A stretch of 64,000 nucleotides of DNA, taken from NCBI GenBank assembly GCA_964034945.1, contig OZ035963.1, forward strand, positions 38,136,361-38,200,360. The letters run 5' to 3'. A program made the position numbers and the translations under genes. This document shows, in pieces, positions 1-11,435 of this stretch. Within the stretch, counting starts at the first letter, position 1, and each line of letters starts with the position of its first letter. The notes under the pieces were generated by a model. The model saw only the letters and a list, made by a program, of their open reading frames with translations. It ran no database searches and was not told the origin of the DNA. This stretch comes from Chrysopilus asiliformis (taxonomy: Eukaryota; Arthropoda; Insecta; Diptera; Rhagionidae).

Positions 1-1397
1 GATTTAAATTTTTAAATCATTCAATTCCGATATTATCGGTGGAAAAGCTGTGGAAAAGCTGGAACTTCCCTAATCTTTTTTATCTGCGAGGATACCCCGA
101 AAAGGTAAAGTTTTGTTTGAATTTTTCACGCGTTTTCGACACGAATTTTACAAATTTTCTAATGCCTCACTGTGCGGGATTTTAGGGGTTCTTGTGGATA
201 GCCGAATTAAATTAATTGAAGCCATACAACGGCTAAAGAGAAAATTCTACGTAGAAGGGGTAGAATTATAATTTTACGCCCTTATCATCCAACAAAGTTT
301 TTTTTGTGATACCCGAAGCGGTACTCCTGGAAAGGAAAAATCAAATAGATCCTCGCCCAATCTTCTTTTCTTTCTTAATTTGAGGAAATTCTGGTTGTAG
401 AAAAGTAAGAAGTGAATCCCACGAAGAAAATCTTAGGCGTGTACAGCAATTCGCCCACATCGGCCCACGTGTGCTCACCTAACCTTAGAAACCTCGAGGT
501 TCCGGAAAATTCTGACTGGACCAAAATCATCTTTAATTGAATCTCAACACTTAAAATTTATTAGAAGAGGGCTAAAATTTGTACAGGCGCATAAAAAAAA
601 ACTAACAAAAAGAAATTTTTCCGAGGTTTTACAGGGAAAAGCTGCTGCGTCAGATCTGCCGTAGGAGTCTCGTGTTTAAAAGGTATTTATGATCCAAATT
701 TGAAATTAAATTACATTTTTTTATGCGTTCTATATTGCTCTAAAATCTAAATTTTCCTTAGTTAAAAAAATTACATATTTAAATAATTAAATAATTAAAA
801 AAAAAAATGAAAGTAAATTTGTGTAGTTGTAATTGGCTGCGTGCCACCTTGAATTTTCAGTTTTGTGAATTTATCTAAAAATTTTCTCTTGAGAATTGTT
901 TTTTTTTTGAATCGATTAATTATGACTAGAATTAAACATAACTAAATCTAAATCTTAAATCTAAATCTTAAACCTAAATCTAAATCTTAAACCTAAATCT
1001 AACAAATAAATTATTTTTGAATTAAAAAGAAGTAACACGAAATGAGTGACTAGTTATTTTGTTTATGTGACCCCTCCGCCGCACTAACCGCATAAAGGGA
1101 GCCCAAAAAAATCGTGTTTCGGCATCGAAGGGCTAATGGAAGGGAAGGGCTGGCACCCCTAAAACCATCGTGAGGTGTCCAAGAATTGTTCGTTTGATTT
1201 CGGGTTAGCTTCGCGGATTCTTTCAGTGATCTTTATTATGTTAAATATCCGTGCACACAACTTTTTGGCAAGGCCGAGATGATGGCTGGATCACAAGATC
1301 CCACCCCCCCGACTAGAGCTACCGGAAAAGACTCTTTGTGTGCAGTGTACCAGTCATCATAACCTCCACATATCGCATTTAGACCATCGAGCCTTAA
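1..1397. other. AT-rich sequence, no gene seen
   Basis: Apart from the AAATCT-type simple repeat, no open frame of credible length, RNA gene or paired repeat was recognised. Stretches at 1060-1330 are less AT-rich but are stop-rich in all frames. Confidence 0.4.
935..1003. repeat. AAATCT-type simple repeat
   Basis: A short tandem run of six-base words related to CTAAAT and CTTAAA, with occasional CCTAAA. It resembles a degenerate telomere-type repeat only superficially, because the insect telomere unit (TTAGG/CCTAA) is not maintained in register. Called as a simple repeat. Confidence 0.6.
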
Positions 1398-1557
1398 CAA
1401 AATTCCACTTTGAAGTCAAACTTTCCAATAAGATTTTTCTAAATTTATTCCAATCGGAGTTTGATGTATGGGACTTTTATGTAGAATCATATCCTAAATA
1501 ACTTTTGTTCTTGCACTTTTTGATAAGATGTTTTCGTTCGTATGGGGGGTACCCCCC
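1398..1557 (-). mobile_element. Partial DINE-like element (copy A)
   Basis: This is the 3' part of the DINE-like family seen complete at 8197-8719, in reverse orientation. It contains the family words for 'CAAAATTCCACTTTGAAGTC', 'TATGTAGAATCATATCCTAA' and the GGGGGGTACCCCCC palindrome, and stops at that palindrome. It then runs directly into a degenerate unit of the 121-bp family, so two families are fused here. Confidence 0.75.
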
Positions 1558-1559
1558 AT

Positions 1560-1770
1560 TTGCTGAAAAGTTTCACTCGGGGGTTTCCGGGGTCGCTGAT
1601 CACGAATCCGGTGTTAGATTTTCAAAATTCGAAACGGAAGGTCCTGTAAGGATAACGCAAATATCTTTTTCCCCATTTTTTCCGGGAAAAAATGGCATTA
1701 GGGGGTTTTTGGGGTCGCTGGTCATGAATCTGGTGTTAGACTAATTCGCAACGGAGAGTCCTGCAAGGAT
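1560..1770 (-). repeat. Degenerate 121-bp family units, reverse
   Basis: Two diverged units of the repeat that forms the arrays at 26.9, 29.2 and 53.8 kb, here on the opposite strand. The diagnostic pieces are GGGTTTTTGGGGTCGCTG, GGTCCTGTAAGGATAAC and TTTTTTCCGGGAAAAA. Confidence 0.75.
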
Positions 1771-4239
1771 AATATTTTTTAAGTTTAAGTTCTTTTTTTT
1801 AAGTTCTTTCCGGTTTTCTTCGTATTCTAAAACTTATACAAAAAATTTCAATACAATTTCTGATTAGTCAAAAATAGATTAATTTTTCCTCGGAAAAACT
1901 GGCAAAAGGAGGTTTTCTTGGTTGCTGAACTCTGGGTCAGATCAACATGCGTCCTGGGTCAGATCAAATTGCGGTATGCTACCTGTAAAAATACGCCGCA
2001 CCTTTTGGGATTGAAGAGGAGAGAAAAAACCAAAAACGCGGCAGAAAAAGAGAACCGTAGGTTCACACATATTAATGTTAGGTGACGCATGCAAGGAAAT
2101 ATTTGTCGTGGAGATGGAGCTAAAGGGAGGAAGCGGAGCAAAAAATTAGAAAATAGCAAATTAAATTAAAAATCGGCTAACAGATTTGCTTCAATTTTTT
2201 CTGACACAAAGCTTGCAAAACTTTTATTAAATTTTTAAAATAAAAACTTTTGTTAAAAAATTTTTTAATTTCTTTATCCTATTTAGTCATTTTGTGTTTG
2301 ATTAATAGAATTAAAAATCCAAAATAACGTCTGTCTTCTCATCTTTCATACTCCCGCCATTCATGTCGTACTAATTTTCAATATTTTTGGTCCCCACATT
2401 TAAGTGATGAAACAATGTAAAGTCGTCATTTTAGACCTGCAGAGAAATTCGAATTGTGCAGACTAATTGTAAATAAAAATTTAAAATTGTCCGTGGGATA
2501 CAGCCTATCGAATTGCAAAAATTGTTTTTGAATAAAATTCGAATTAATTCTGAATAGAATTCGCGGAGAAATTCAAGAAAAAATCGCAATTGTAAACGAG
2601 GCCTTAGCGAGCGATTGTTTCTTGGATTTCTCCGCGAACTTTATTCAAAATTTACTTTGCGAATTTTATTCATCTATCGCGGAATAAATTCCTTAATTCA
2701 GTTATCAAAATTTGAATTTATTATCAAAATTTGAATTTATTTATATGAAAAAATTCGAATAAATTCAGGAATAAATTTCTGGATTTTATATCGTTGTGTA
2801 AAAGGTCGTGAAATGTGAATTTATTGCCGCGGTATAAAATTCACGGAATAAAGTGTCAGATGTAAACGGCGCCTTGGTGGACAGCAAAAAATTCCTCGCC
2901 AAAAATAGAGAGCACTTACCCTTTAGTAGTAATATTACATTAATTTGATATTTTCAATTCCCATGGTGGTTAGATGGGTCTTCAAGGTAACTAAAAAATG
3001 TTGGAAACTACTGATCTTATTATTTTATAATTATTATATTTAGATCATTTATTTATAAGGCGGTCTTAACAAATGTTTAATGCCCATTTAGCTGCAGCAG
3101 TTGAATATCAATATCGCCCGAGACTAACTAGCCAACCTTTATGTAATTTGACACTGCCGCCATTCAATGTATAATACCTTTATTATTGTTCCTTTTCCTT
3201 TTAAAGTAGCCGTCGTCGTGAGTACGAACTGAAGAAAAAATAAATATAATTCTCTTAGAACTGACAGGTATAAGTGGACTTACCTTTATTTATTTGTCTA
3301 ATTATGACATGAGTCCTCGTTCCCATTCGAACCAACGGAAATATGAAATGAGAGGATCGATGTGGCATATTATTTGATCGTTTGAAATTCAGTTTTATAA
3401 CAGCAAGGAACGGAAGTGTTAAATGAATTATTTCGAGATCGTTTATGGTACACGAATAAAAACGGAATGAATACCTAAAATTCAATATGTTTGAAGTAAT
3501 TTTTCATGATTACTCAAAAGATTTGATTTTTATACACAATTATAGGTAATTTTAAGAGTTTAGTTTTCGAACCTCAAGTATCTTGCCCGTGGCATAACTG
3601 GTACTGAAATCTTTCCATTTTTTTTGCTGGACTACTTAAGGAAAAGCGGTTTGCCTGTAATTTCGCAGGGACGATTGGTCGGATGGCGTATCAATTTTTT
3701 GAAACGTTGCAATTCGATAACGCGTGAGCCGATTTTGATAATGGAAGTGTCGTTGTAATAGTATTGGTCTTGCAAGTCACTTAGGCTAAATAAGGTCCTA
3801 GAAAATACAAAATGGCTAACACTGGACGATGTGAAATGAAATTAAAGACTCATAAATATGCACAAAATATTCCCAAAAAAATTATCCGTTATTTTGTCTA
3901 AATCATACCAATAGGAAAATTCCTAATAGCCCTAAATGTCGAACTCGTCTGCTGTGGGGAAAACAATCTGTGGCCATTGAAGACTTATGATTCAAAATTA
4001 AGGAAAATTTGATTTGACAGGTAAAATAAGATAACATTTAGTTTTGAAAATACTTATTTGAGTGAGGTAATTGTTTCGAAAAACTCAGTTCACTAATTTC
4101 ACAAAAATCCGATTTGCAATCACCAGTTTCCCCTGCAGAATTCTCTGTGGCTATCCGGTCTTGACGCCTCCAATTGGGTCTTTAGAATAATTTAATTTAA
4201 GTGCTTATACCAAATTTCTTTAATTTACTGTGTATTTAT
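1771..4239. other. Repeat-derived intergenic DNA
   Basis: No gene recognised. At 2560-2638 there is a hairpin with ~21-base arms (TTCGCGGAGAAATTC and its complement), inside a 2.5-2.87 kb patch rich in AATTCG and GCGGAATAAA words. At 3945-4100 a diverged repeat shares words such as AAATTTGATTTG..AGGTAAAATAAG with the intron of POP4 (63397-63748), so both probably carry old copies of one repeat. Confidence 0.45.
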
Positions 4240-5900
4240 TAATTTAACTAGAATTTGGACCCGGCTTCGCCCGGCTAAAAGCGTGAACAGAAAAAAAACT
4301 TAGGAAAACTAAATTCATTTGGTTAAAAATTAGGTAGCCTGCATGCTGTTCGTTAGTTTTTTCTCTTCGGAAAATGATTAACCCATTCGGTATTTTGATG
4401 CCATATGGCAACGCAGTTAAAAATTTGAATTGACTTATTATTTATTTATTTTCAACACTCTATTCTCATTTAGTGCACCTTTAAGTGCATTTGTCACCCA
4501 ATTTTGATTTTTTGAGTAAAAAGCTGGACTACAGTGGACGTATTTGTAAAAAATAAAGATTTTTAATTTTTTTTTCTTTTTTTTTGTTTTAAATGAATAC
4601 TGATAGCGTAAACATCATTAATTTGTATAGAGAGTATTTTTAACCCTCATAGAAAAAAACATGTACCGAACGGGTTAACAAACTAACAAAAAATTCCAGC
4701 ACTTGCATTCGGTATTACTTTACCCCCCTCCACTTACTCTCCCACCTATCGGGCTAGTTTTTAATGGGTCTATGTTGGTGCTGGACCCGCGACGAACATC
4801 TGTGCCAAATTTCAGGCCAATTGGTTCAGTAGTTTCGTCGCGAAAGAGTAACATAGCGCAAAAACTAAGTTTCGAAATCACTTTACCCCCTACCCTTACT
4901 CCCCCCCCCCCCCCCCCCCGTCGGGCTACTTTTTAATGAGTCTGTCTTGGGGCTAAGCCCCCGACGAACATCTGTGCCAAATTTCAGGCCAATCAGTTCA
5001 GTAGTTTCCCCGCGAAAGTGTAACATAGCGCAAAAACTAAGTTTCGAAATCACCTTACCCCCTCCCCTTACTTCCCCCACCACTCGGGCTACTTTTTAAT
5101 GGGTCTGTGTTGGGGCTGGACCCTCGACGAACATCTATGCCAAATTTCAGGCTTATCGGTTAAGTAGTTTCCCCGCGAAAGAGTAACATAGCGCAAAAAC
5201 TAAGTTTCGAAATCACTTTACCCCCTCCCCTTACTCCCCCCCCCCCCAACCGTCGGGCTACTTTTTAATGGATCTGTGTTGGGGCTGAGCCCCCGACGAA
5301 CATCTGTGCCAAATTTCAGGCCAATCAGTTCAGTAGTTTCCCCGCGAAAGTGTAACATAGCGCAAAAACTAAGTTTCGAAATCACTTTACCCCCTCCCCT
5401 TACTCCCCCCACCTATCGGGCTAGTTTTTAATGGGTCTATGTTGGTTCTGGACCCGCGACGAACATCTGTGCCAAATTTCAGGCCAATTGGTTCAGTAGT
5501 TTCGTCGCGAAAGAGTAACATAGCGCAAAAACTAAGTTTCGAAATCACTTTACCCCCTCCCCTTACTCCCCCCCCGTCGGGCTACTTTTTAATGAGTCTG
5601 TCTTGGGGCTGAGCCCCCGACGAACATCTGTGCCAAATTTCAGGCCAATCAGTTCAGTAGTTTCCCCGCGAAAGTGTAACATAGCGCAAAAACTAAGTTT
5701 AGAAATTACTTTACCCCCTCCCCTTGCTCCCCCCACCCCTCGCGCTACTTTCCCGTATGCCTATGTTGGAACCAGAACTACCACAGACACTCATGCCAAA
5801 TTTCAAGTCAATCGGTTCAGCCGTTTTTGCGTGAAAGAGGAACAGACAGACAGACAGACAGACACCAACTCATTTTTATATATTAGTATGATTTGCACGC
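4240..5900 (+). mobile_element. Nonautonomous element with internal 165-bp minisatellite
   Basis: The left end carries GGACCCGGCTTCGCCCGGC, a hairpin-forming CCCGGCTTCGCCCGG word seen at the start of many arthropod nonautonomous elements. The middle is a tandem array (4700-5740). The right end reads CCAAATTTCAAGTCAATCGG, then CAGCCGTTTTTGCGTGAAAGAGG, a short CAGA microsatellite, and a terminal ATATATTAGTATGATTT. There is no coding potential; the proline-rich frames across it come from C-tracts. The layout (5' hairpin, internal minisatellite, conserved core, microsatellite) resembles Helentron-associated interspersed elements or RTE-tailed elements. The family assignment is an inference. Confidence 0.65.
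4700..5740 (+). repeat. 165-bp tandem array with higher-order pattern
   Basis: The marker GTAACATAGCGCAAAAACTAA starts near 4849, 5021, 5186, 5353, 5516 and 5679, giving spacings of 163-172 bp. Units end in C-rich tracts of varying length (a run of ~20 C at about 4901-4919). Two unit types alternate: one with GTTCAGTAGTTTCGTCGCG (first and fifth) and others with GTTCAGTAGTTTCCCCGCG. The first and fifth units, about 668 bp apart, are nearly identical, so blocks of four units were probably duplicated. Confidence 0.85.
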
Positions 5901-6351
5901 GATGCTCAATCATACGAATTTTCATTGAATATTTTTGACAGCTAATTGTTTTCCCCGCACTTACGCACGCGCAGCATTACAGTAAATACACAAAGTCTAC
6001 GAAGTCGATAGAATTGCCCTATTAAGTTGGGGGTCAATTTAAAGGTCTTAAGAAAACACTCATATGAGTGTAAATGAAAGGACTTAAGAAAATATTCATA
6101 AATATCTATAATAAAGTTCAAAAAAAGTTAAAACCCGACGAAAGAAATAATAATGAAACAAATTTTAAAAATAAATTAGAAACTTTCAATGAGACAATTT
6201 AACGAAAATTTTCTTTTCTCGCGTATATTTTTAAAAATTGCCTTTTTTACCTTTGCATATCTTAAAAGTCAAACTGAGATGCACTCGATAACTCGAAATT
6301 TATATCCAAACAATGTTTATACCTCATTTTTTTATATAAATAATGACAAAT
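5901..6351. other. AT-rich sequence, no gene seen
   Basis: Nothing recognised. AAGTTGGGGGTCAATTT (near 6025) recurs in inverted form near 18540, suggesting a low-copy repeat. Confidence 0.3.
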
Positions 6352-6605
6352 GAGTGGTAATTTGCCAAACTTGATAACCGCATTTATGGGATATTTCAGT
6401 GGTGCAGTTTAAAAATCTCAGAAACATGTGACGCAATACATGTTTTATTTTGTTTGTCAGTTAAAAATTTAAAACATCATTTAAAGAAATGTTTAAAATA
6501 ACGAGCAAAAGACAATTTTTACCATGTCACATGTTTCTGAGATATTAAAACTACACCGCTGAAATTTTAAACTGCAATTATCAAGTTTTGGTAAATTTCC
6601 ACTGA
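6352..6605. mobile_element. Foldback/MITE with ~75-bp inverted arms
   Basis: The left arm (6352-6432) and right arm (6521-6605) are imperfect reverse complements sharing ATCTCAGAAACATGTGAC, AACTTGATAA and AGTGGTAATTT/AGTGGAAATTT. About 90 bp separate the arms and there is no coding potential. The superfamily is unresolved because no clear target duplication is seen. Confidence 0.65.
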
Positions 6606-6699
6606 TTGTAGTTGTCAACTTTTTAACCTAGCGGGAGGCAAAGACCAAACTGGTCCGTGTTTAGGTCCATGAGCAGAAAAGTTCCAAATTTTTCGAATC

Positions 6700-6785
6700 G
6701 AATTAATTTACCCTGAGTGGGATTTGAATCACTGCTCATTGGATTACAAAACAAGCACAAAGCTGACTGAGCCATCCACGCCATA
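6700..6785 (-). mobile_element. tRNA-derived SINE head or tRNA pseudogene
   Basis: Read on the minus strand, the segment begins GCGTGGATGGCTCAGTC, has an A box (TGGCTCAGTC, 6765-6774) and a B box (GATTCAAATCCC, 6719-6730) at tRNA-like spacing, followed by CACTC. The cloverleaf is incomplete, with no matching 3' acceptor arm, so a SINE head or decayed tRNA is more likely than a working tRNA gene. Confidence 0.55.
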
Positions 6786-8049
6786 TTAAATTATTTCGAA
6801 AATAGCAATTTTTTTGGTGTTAAATTTTTTTTTGGCAGTAAACATTAGTGTGAAACTTCAACTTGATAAATTGTTTCTTTTCCAGGTATCGTGTAATTCA
6901 ACAGGAAATTATTTCCCTTTTTTGAACTGAAAATTTGTATCGCTTACGCGATTTCGCTCCTGTAGTTTTAAATCGCATATGAAAACCACATATGAACTCA
7001 AGTTGCATTAATGAGGTCATATAATAGCGAGTTTACTGTATGTGCAAAACATTTTTTGTTGATAAAAATGAACCCTAATTTTAATAAAAAAAAAATTGGT
7101 TCAAATATTGTATTTTGATAGATTTAGAGATTTTGCATGAACCTAGGTAGGCTATTTAAACAAAAAAAATTTAAAAAAAATGCTGGCCATATTGAGAATG
7201 TTTCCTTTCTTAGCGGTTTCTAGATTTAACTATTGAATTATTTCCTGTACCAGAAAGAAGGACTTCATAAAAAAATGTTGAAAATCCAGCCGTAGGCCAC
7301 TTGTATATGCTCCAAGAAACATGAACAAATAACAATTGCATGAAATAAGCTAGGTTGTAGGGTATATGCAATACACATCTGGAAGACAAAACTGTTAGAC
7401 AAGAGGGAGAAATATATCCTTTTGCTTTGTTCCAAAATGAGGAAAAAAGATGTTTGGATTAAAAAAAAATGCATACCTTCAATTGTAGAAACCACACACA
7501 AAGCAATATCAAGATCTCAAGGACGACAAAACATGTAACAAAGTTGAATAAGAGCTATTTGAAATGATGATCCTTCAAAGCAAAAGAAAACGAGGTAAAA
7601 AATGAGATGTTAAGATGAAATCCAAAGGACAAAAAGATTCTTACAAGTGTAAACAATGTCTGTTTTCTGATGTTTCGTCAATATGAACCAGACGTAAACA
7701 TGATATACATGGCGTAATACGAATGCACCCATAAAAGCTGCAATAATCCTTTGACATTCGCGATTTCCACAGTTTTTGTTACAATGACTTTCTCAAAACT
7801 AGAAGTACGAAATAATCTAAAGATCCTACCAGTATATGATTATTGTACTGGTGCTCGACTATGCCTTAAGTATACTTTAAAATCAGAATGGGTGCATCCT
7901 TTAGCCCTAATCGTTGTTGACAGGATTTATCACTTTTTCATCCTTTGATTCTGTAATTCTTACAATAGGCATACGACTTTATCGATTATTTACGATTTAC
8001 ATATCAAGAATAATTTCGTGTCATTAGCTGAATGCTTTTTTAATTAAAT
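6786..8049. other. AT-rich sequence, no gene seen
   Basis: Short frames at 7265-7501 (minus) and 7751-7948 (plus) show no family resemblance and no splice context. No paired repeats were noticed. Confidence 0.35.
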
Positions 8050-8051
8050 TA

Positions 8052-8135
8052 CAGGTATCCCTAGAGTTACGCGGTACTTGAGTTACACGAATTTCGAGTT
8101 ACACGGAAAAAAATTGCGGCAGTGCTCGAGTTATG
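8052..8135 (+). mobile_element. Solo terminus of a pogo/Tigger-type element
   Basis: TA is followed by CAGGTATCCCTAGAGTTACG, then the motif GAGTTACRCG/GAGTTATGCGG repeats three to four times in 80 bp. A CAG start after TA with subterminal 'GAGTTACGCGG' repeats fits pogo/Tigger ends. No matching right end was found nearby. Confidence 0.45.
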
Positions 8136-8196
8136 CGGTACAGTTTTGGAGCAATTTTTATTTAAAAAGAAAATATTGTAATTATAGATGAATGTT

Positions 8197-8719
8197 TATA
8201 CCCGTATGGTGAAACCAAAGGGTATATTAGATTTGCCTTACCGTTTGTAACGCCAAGATCCCGTCATCACACAAAAAAATGAATTACACCAGTGTGTTTA
8301 GAATGATAAAAAAATTGAATTTCGCATGTCCGTCCGTCTGTCTGTCTGTGGCGCGGATTGCGGGCGCACGGATTGAGCTAGAGACTTGAAATTTTACGCA
8401 GATTCGTGTTTCGTAAAATGCAAGGCTAAGTTCGTTAATGGGCAAAAATTGACCATTAGGGGGGTACCCCTCATACGAACGAAAACGTTTTTTGCGAATA
8501 TCTCAAAAACGGTGCATCTTATCAAAAAAGTTCAAGAACAAAAGTTATTTAGGATTTGATTCTACATAAAACTCTCAAACATTAAAATCGGATTTTAAAA
8601 AAATCTAGTTAGAAAGTTTGACTTCAAAGTGGAATTTTGATACAACTGTTCGCCGTTCACTTAAATTACCATACGGGTTTTCAATAATTTCCAAATTGGC
8701 AATTATAGCTTTTGTTATG
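8197..8719 (+). mobile_element. DINE-like (Helentron-associated) element, copy B
   Basis: Begins TATACCCGTATGGTGAAACC and continues AAAGGGTATATTAG, a short hairpin. Then come CTTACCGTTTGTAACGCCAA, a GTCCGTCCGTCTGTCTG microsatellite, GCGCGGATTGCGGGCGCACG, GACTTGAAATTTT, a GGGGGTACCCC palindrome and, near the end, ACCATACGGGT (inverse of the start) and a second palindrome around TTGGCAATTATAG. The pattern of TATACCC hairpin, GTCCGTCTG microsatellite and subterminal inverted repeats is strongly reminiscent of Drosophila DINE-1. There is no gene inside. Other copies: 1398, 16695, 25902, 32644, 33187 and 50827. Confidence 0.8.
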
Positions 8720-10411
8720 TTTAAAAGTTTTAAATGCTTATCCATTGACATAACTAGAGATCGTGAGCACACTCGAAAATTTCACTGCCAAGAAAAGTTT
8801 TGCTCACATCTTAGCCGCAAAATTTTCTTGATCCCTTTAAAAGACATCTGCAGCTATAGAATTTGGCATTTTATTTATCACTGTGATTCAAAAGCATCGG
8901 CTCTCATAGATTTGAAATTGAGCTCCCAAATGGGTTTCTGGACCATACGTCAAACCCCCTCTGAATAAGCCATTTACTATTATGGTTCTTTTCACACACA
9001 ACACTTTTAATTTGGGTTTTTCACCAGATTTTGAAGAATTGAAAACCTGAACTTTAGATTTTTCGATTGATGTTTGTCTCCAACTTTTCCGTAGTGTAAG
9101 AATGTGAAAGGCTTTACCTCTTAACTATTTATTTATACTCTTAATTGTGTATTATTATTTACTTAATCTTTTTGTATATAGTTATTCAAAACTTCTAAAT
9201 TCGCTGGTTAAACTTCATAACCATATAATATTGAAACCCCATACCTTTAATTTAATTCTAGGATTGTTTCTTAAATATTTTGTGAATAAGGTTTTTGGTA
9301 TAAAATAATGTATAGGATTATTGAAGTTTCGTGACTTTCTAATTTAACCGCAGATAACTTTTGGACAGCGTTAACAACAGAAGAACTCGATTAGTGCTAC
9401 GCTTGAATTAAATTCTGGATGTGCTTATTAATTAGGGTTACAAGTTTTCGTTTAAAGTTGCCAAAGTGAAAATTGGATAATTAAAAGGTCATTGGTATAA
9501 CAAAAGGACAAATTCATCGAAGTGATGACAAAACATGAAAAGTTTTAATTACTAGAGGATTAGTGGTTATTTATCTGAATAATTTTATCAGCAAATTTTA
9601 CCTTCTTGGGTTAAAACCATTATTTTCTAATTTCGCATATCAAGAATATCAAAATGTTCTCTTCCAAACTATACTCTCATTGTCTGTATATAACGTTTGA
9701 AGAATTACACCGTATATCGAATCGTTATTTATCATACAAATTCATACAATTGACATAGGATTCAAACAAATTTTAAATTTTAGACACAAAAAGGAAAATC
9801 CTCGAACAGTCCTCGAACAATTATATCACTCAGAACGATTAAACATTTAAGGAAATATTATTTGATGTCGATTTCAACAAATGTTTCAAAATAAATAAAT
9901 TATTTTCCATTACCACAGTTTAAAATTTGTAAAATTTAGACCAGAAATAGGTAAATAAATCCGGAACAATGTTAAAAGGTCCAATTGATTCATAAACGCA
10001 TCACAGTCTGAGTTGAAATTGAATCCAAAAAAACCGTAAATATTACTAGCAAATGATTGAAATCGAAGAAAACTAAATATGTTGTTTTATTGGAATTATG
10101 CACGTAAATCACACTTTATAAAACAAAAAAATAATAATAATACTTTAATGTGAATTAAAATCATTCGCCTATTTTAAAATTTCCTGTATTGCATAACTTT
10201 AAATATATTTTATCCAACGAAAATCGTATAAGAAAATTCTTATTGTGACGTCACGCACATTTAAGAGTTGAAATCGATCATACTTCTGTTATTGTAACAT
10301 GTTTTTTATAATAATTACCTACCACAATTAAACTTCAATTTCGCCGGGAGAACAGACTCTGTGCATAGTTGAACAAAAAGGAACCAATCGTTTTCTCCAG
10401 GTCAACTGTTG
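8720..10411. other. AT-rich sequence, no gene seen
   Basis: No open frame with recognisable features, no paired repeats and no RNA gene seen. Base composition is uniformly AT-rich. Confidence 0.35.
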
Positions 10412-10419
10412 GACTGGAC

Positions 10420-10781
10420 CAGCGATGTCCCCCTACTACAATTGTAGTAAATCTACTACTATTTTTTGTAAAATACATGAATCAGCCAAAAAATTGTATT
10501 ATACATGTTAAATGTAAAACGCTTCTAACGATATTAAATATGAGGCAGCCAATACAAAAGAAGTTTTTAAATGTAATTTTCTGAACTACAGCATGATAAA
10601 GCTATTTAGCTTTAGTTATACAAATTGGTATATCGGCATAGGTAGAAAACATGGTACTTACGTGGTAAGTACCATGGGTAGAAAAGGTTTTTTTTTTGAA
10701 AATCTGCTACTATTAGTATCAATCTACTACTATTTTTGGTCCAATCTACTTCCCTCCTAAGGCAAATTGGGGCCATCCCTG
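10420..10781. mobile_element. Short nonautonomous hAT element
   Basis: Ends are CAGCGATGTCCCC on the left and the inverse of CAGGGATGGCCCC on the right. Flanking 8-mers GACTGGAC (10412-10419) and GACTGGAA (10782-10789) match at 7 of 8 positions, as expected for an old hAT insertion. Inside are repeats of TCTACTACTATTTTT near both ends and a hairpin CATGGTACTTAC/GTAAGTACCATG (10650-10676). No transposase remains. It appears related to the element at 20979-21495. Confidence 0.75.
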
Positions 10782-10791
10782 GACTGGAAAT

Positions 10792-11037
10792 CTATTTTTG
10801 CATAACATTTTCAAAATTTTCGCATAACAATGTTGAACCGCAGGACACAGCGGGATCATACACGTCCTTCTTGCTTACTGGTGATTTGCAGTCAAGCGAG
10901 ATATTCAATGAGTCTGATGGACCCGATCTATGGACACTGGACTCAACTTGAACTTGCCTTATATATCGCGAGTTCTCAAAACAAGTGCGAATTATGACTG
11001 ACAGAAAATTTTCCTTCGTTGAAATTTCTACTCCCAT
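10792..11037 (-). CDS. Possible coding segment, unidentified
   Basis: An 81-codon open frame on the minus strand, less AT-rich than its surroundings, with an ordinary residue mix (Ser, Asp, Val, Cys; SSVHRSGPSDSLNISLDC). An in-frame stop lies just upstream of the ATG. It abuts the right flank of the hAT element at 10420-10781. I recognise no domain and see no certain splice sites. It might be an exon of the same unidentified minus-strand gene as the segments at 13320 and 14374, or chance. Confidence 0.2.
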   Translation of the reverse strand: MGVEISTKENFLSVIIRTCFENSRYIRQVQVESSVHRSGPSDSLNISLDCKSPVSKKDVYDPAVSCGSTLLCENFENVMQK

Positions 11038-11348
11038 AGATTAACTGTTCATTTGCCGCAGGTATACAGTAAAAACATTGCTCCTTATCTTTCCAGTTCA
11101 ACTGACAACAAGTAAACATTTTTTTACCAGTGGCAGATTGGTTTTTCGTTGTTTTTTTCTTCCGGAACTTTACCTATTTTTCATTATCACTTGTTTAACA
11201 CTAAACATACCAGCACTTAATACATACCTATTTCTACCATGGGCGGTCAAATGACCGGTTGTGGTAGATAACGGTATATGACAAGTATTACTCAAAGTAA
11301 ACAAAATATAAATAAAAAACAATAATAGAATATTAAGTGTACTATTTA

Positions 11349-11433
11349 CAGTAGAATCCCGATAATTCGTATATCCCGCTAATTGGTATGAATTTGCTGG
11401 ACCCTTGAAATACGAATTATCGGGATTCTACTG
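11349..11433. mobile_element. 85-bp MITE with TA duplication (Tigger/mariner-type)
   Basis: Almost the whole element is inverted repeat: CAGTAGAATCCCGATAATTC at the left is repeated in inverse at the right, with ~24-base arms, flanked by TA at 11347-11348 and 11434-11435. CAGT ends and TA duplication fit a pogo/Tigger-type MITE. Confidence 0.8.
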
Positions 11434-11435
11434 TA

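Noticed and set aside
935..1003. Interstitial telomere
   Set aside because: CCTAA units are not tandemly maintained; it is a degenerate six-base AAATCT repeat.
4703..5938. Proline/serine-rich open frames on both strands
   Set aside because: They are translations of the 165-bp array and its C-tracts, and repeat with the unit; no protein signal.
6700..6785. Functional tRNA gene
   Set aside because: A and B boxes are present, but I cannot form a paired acceptor stem or a complete cloverleaf.
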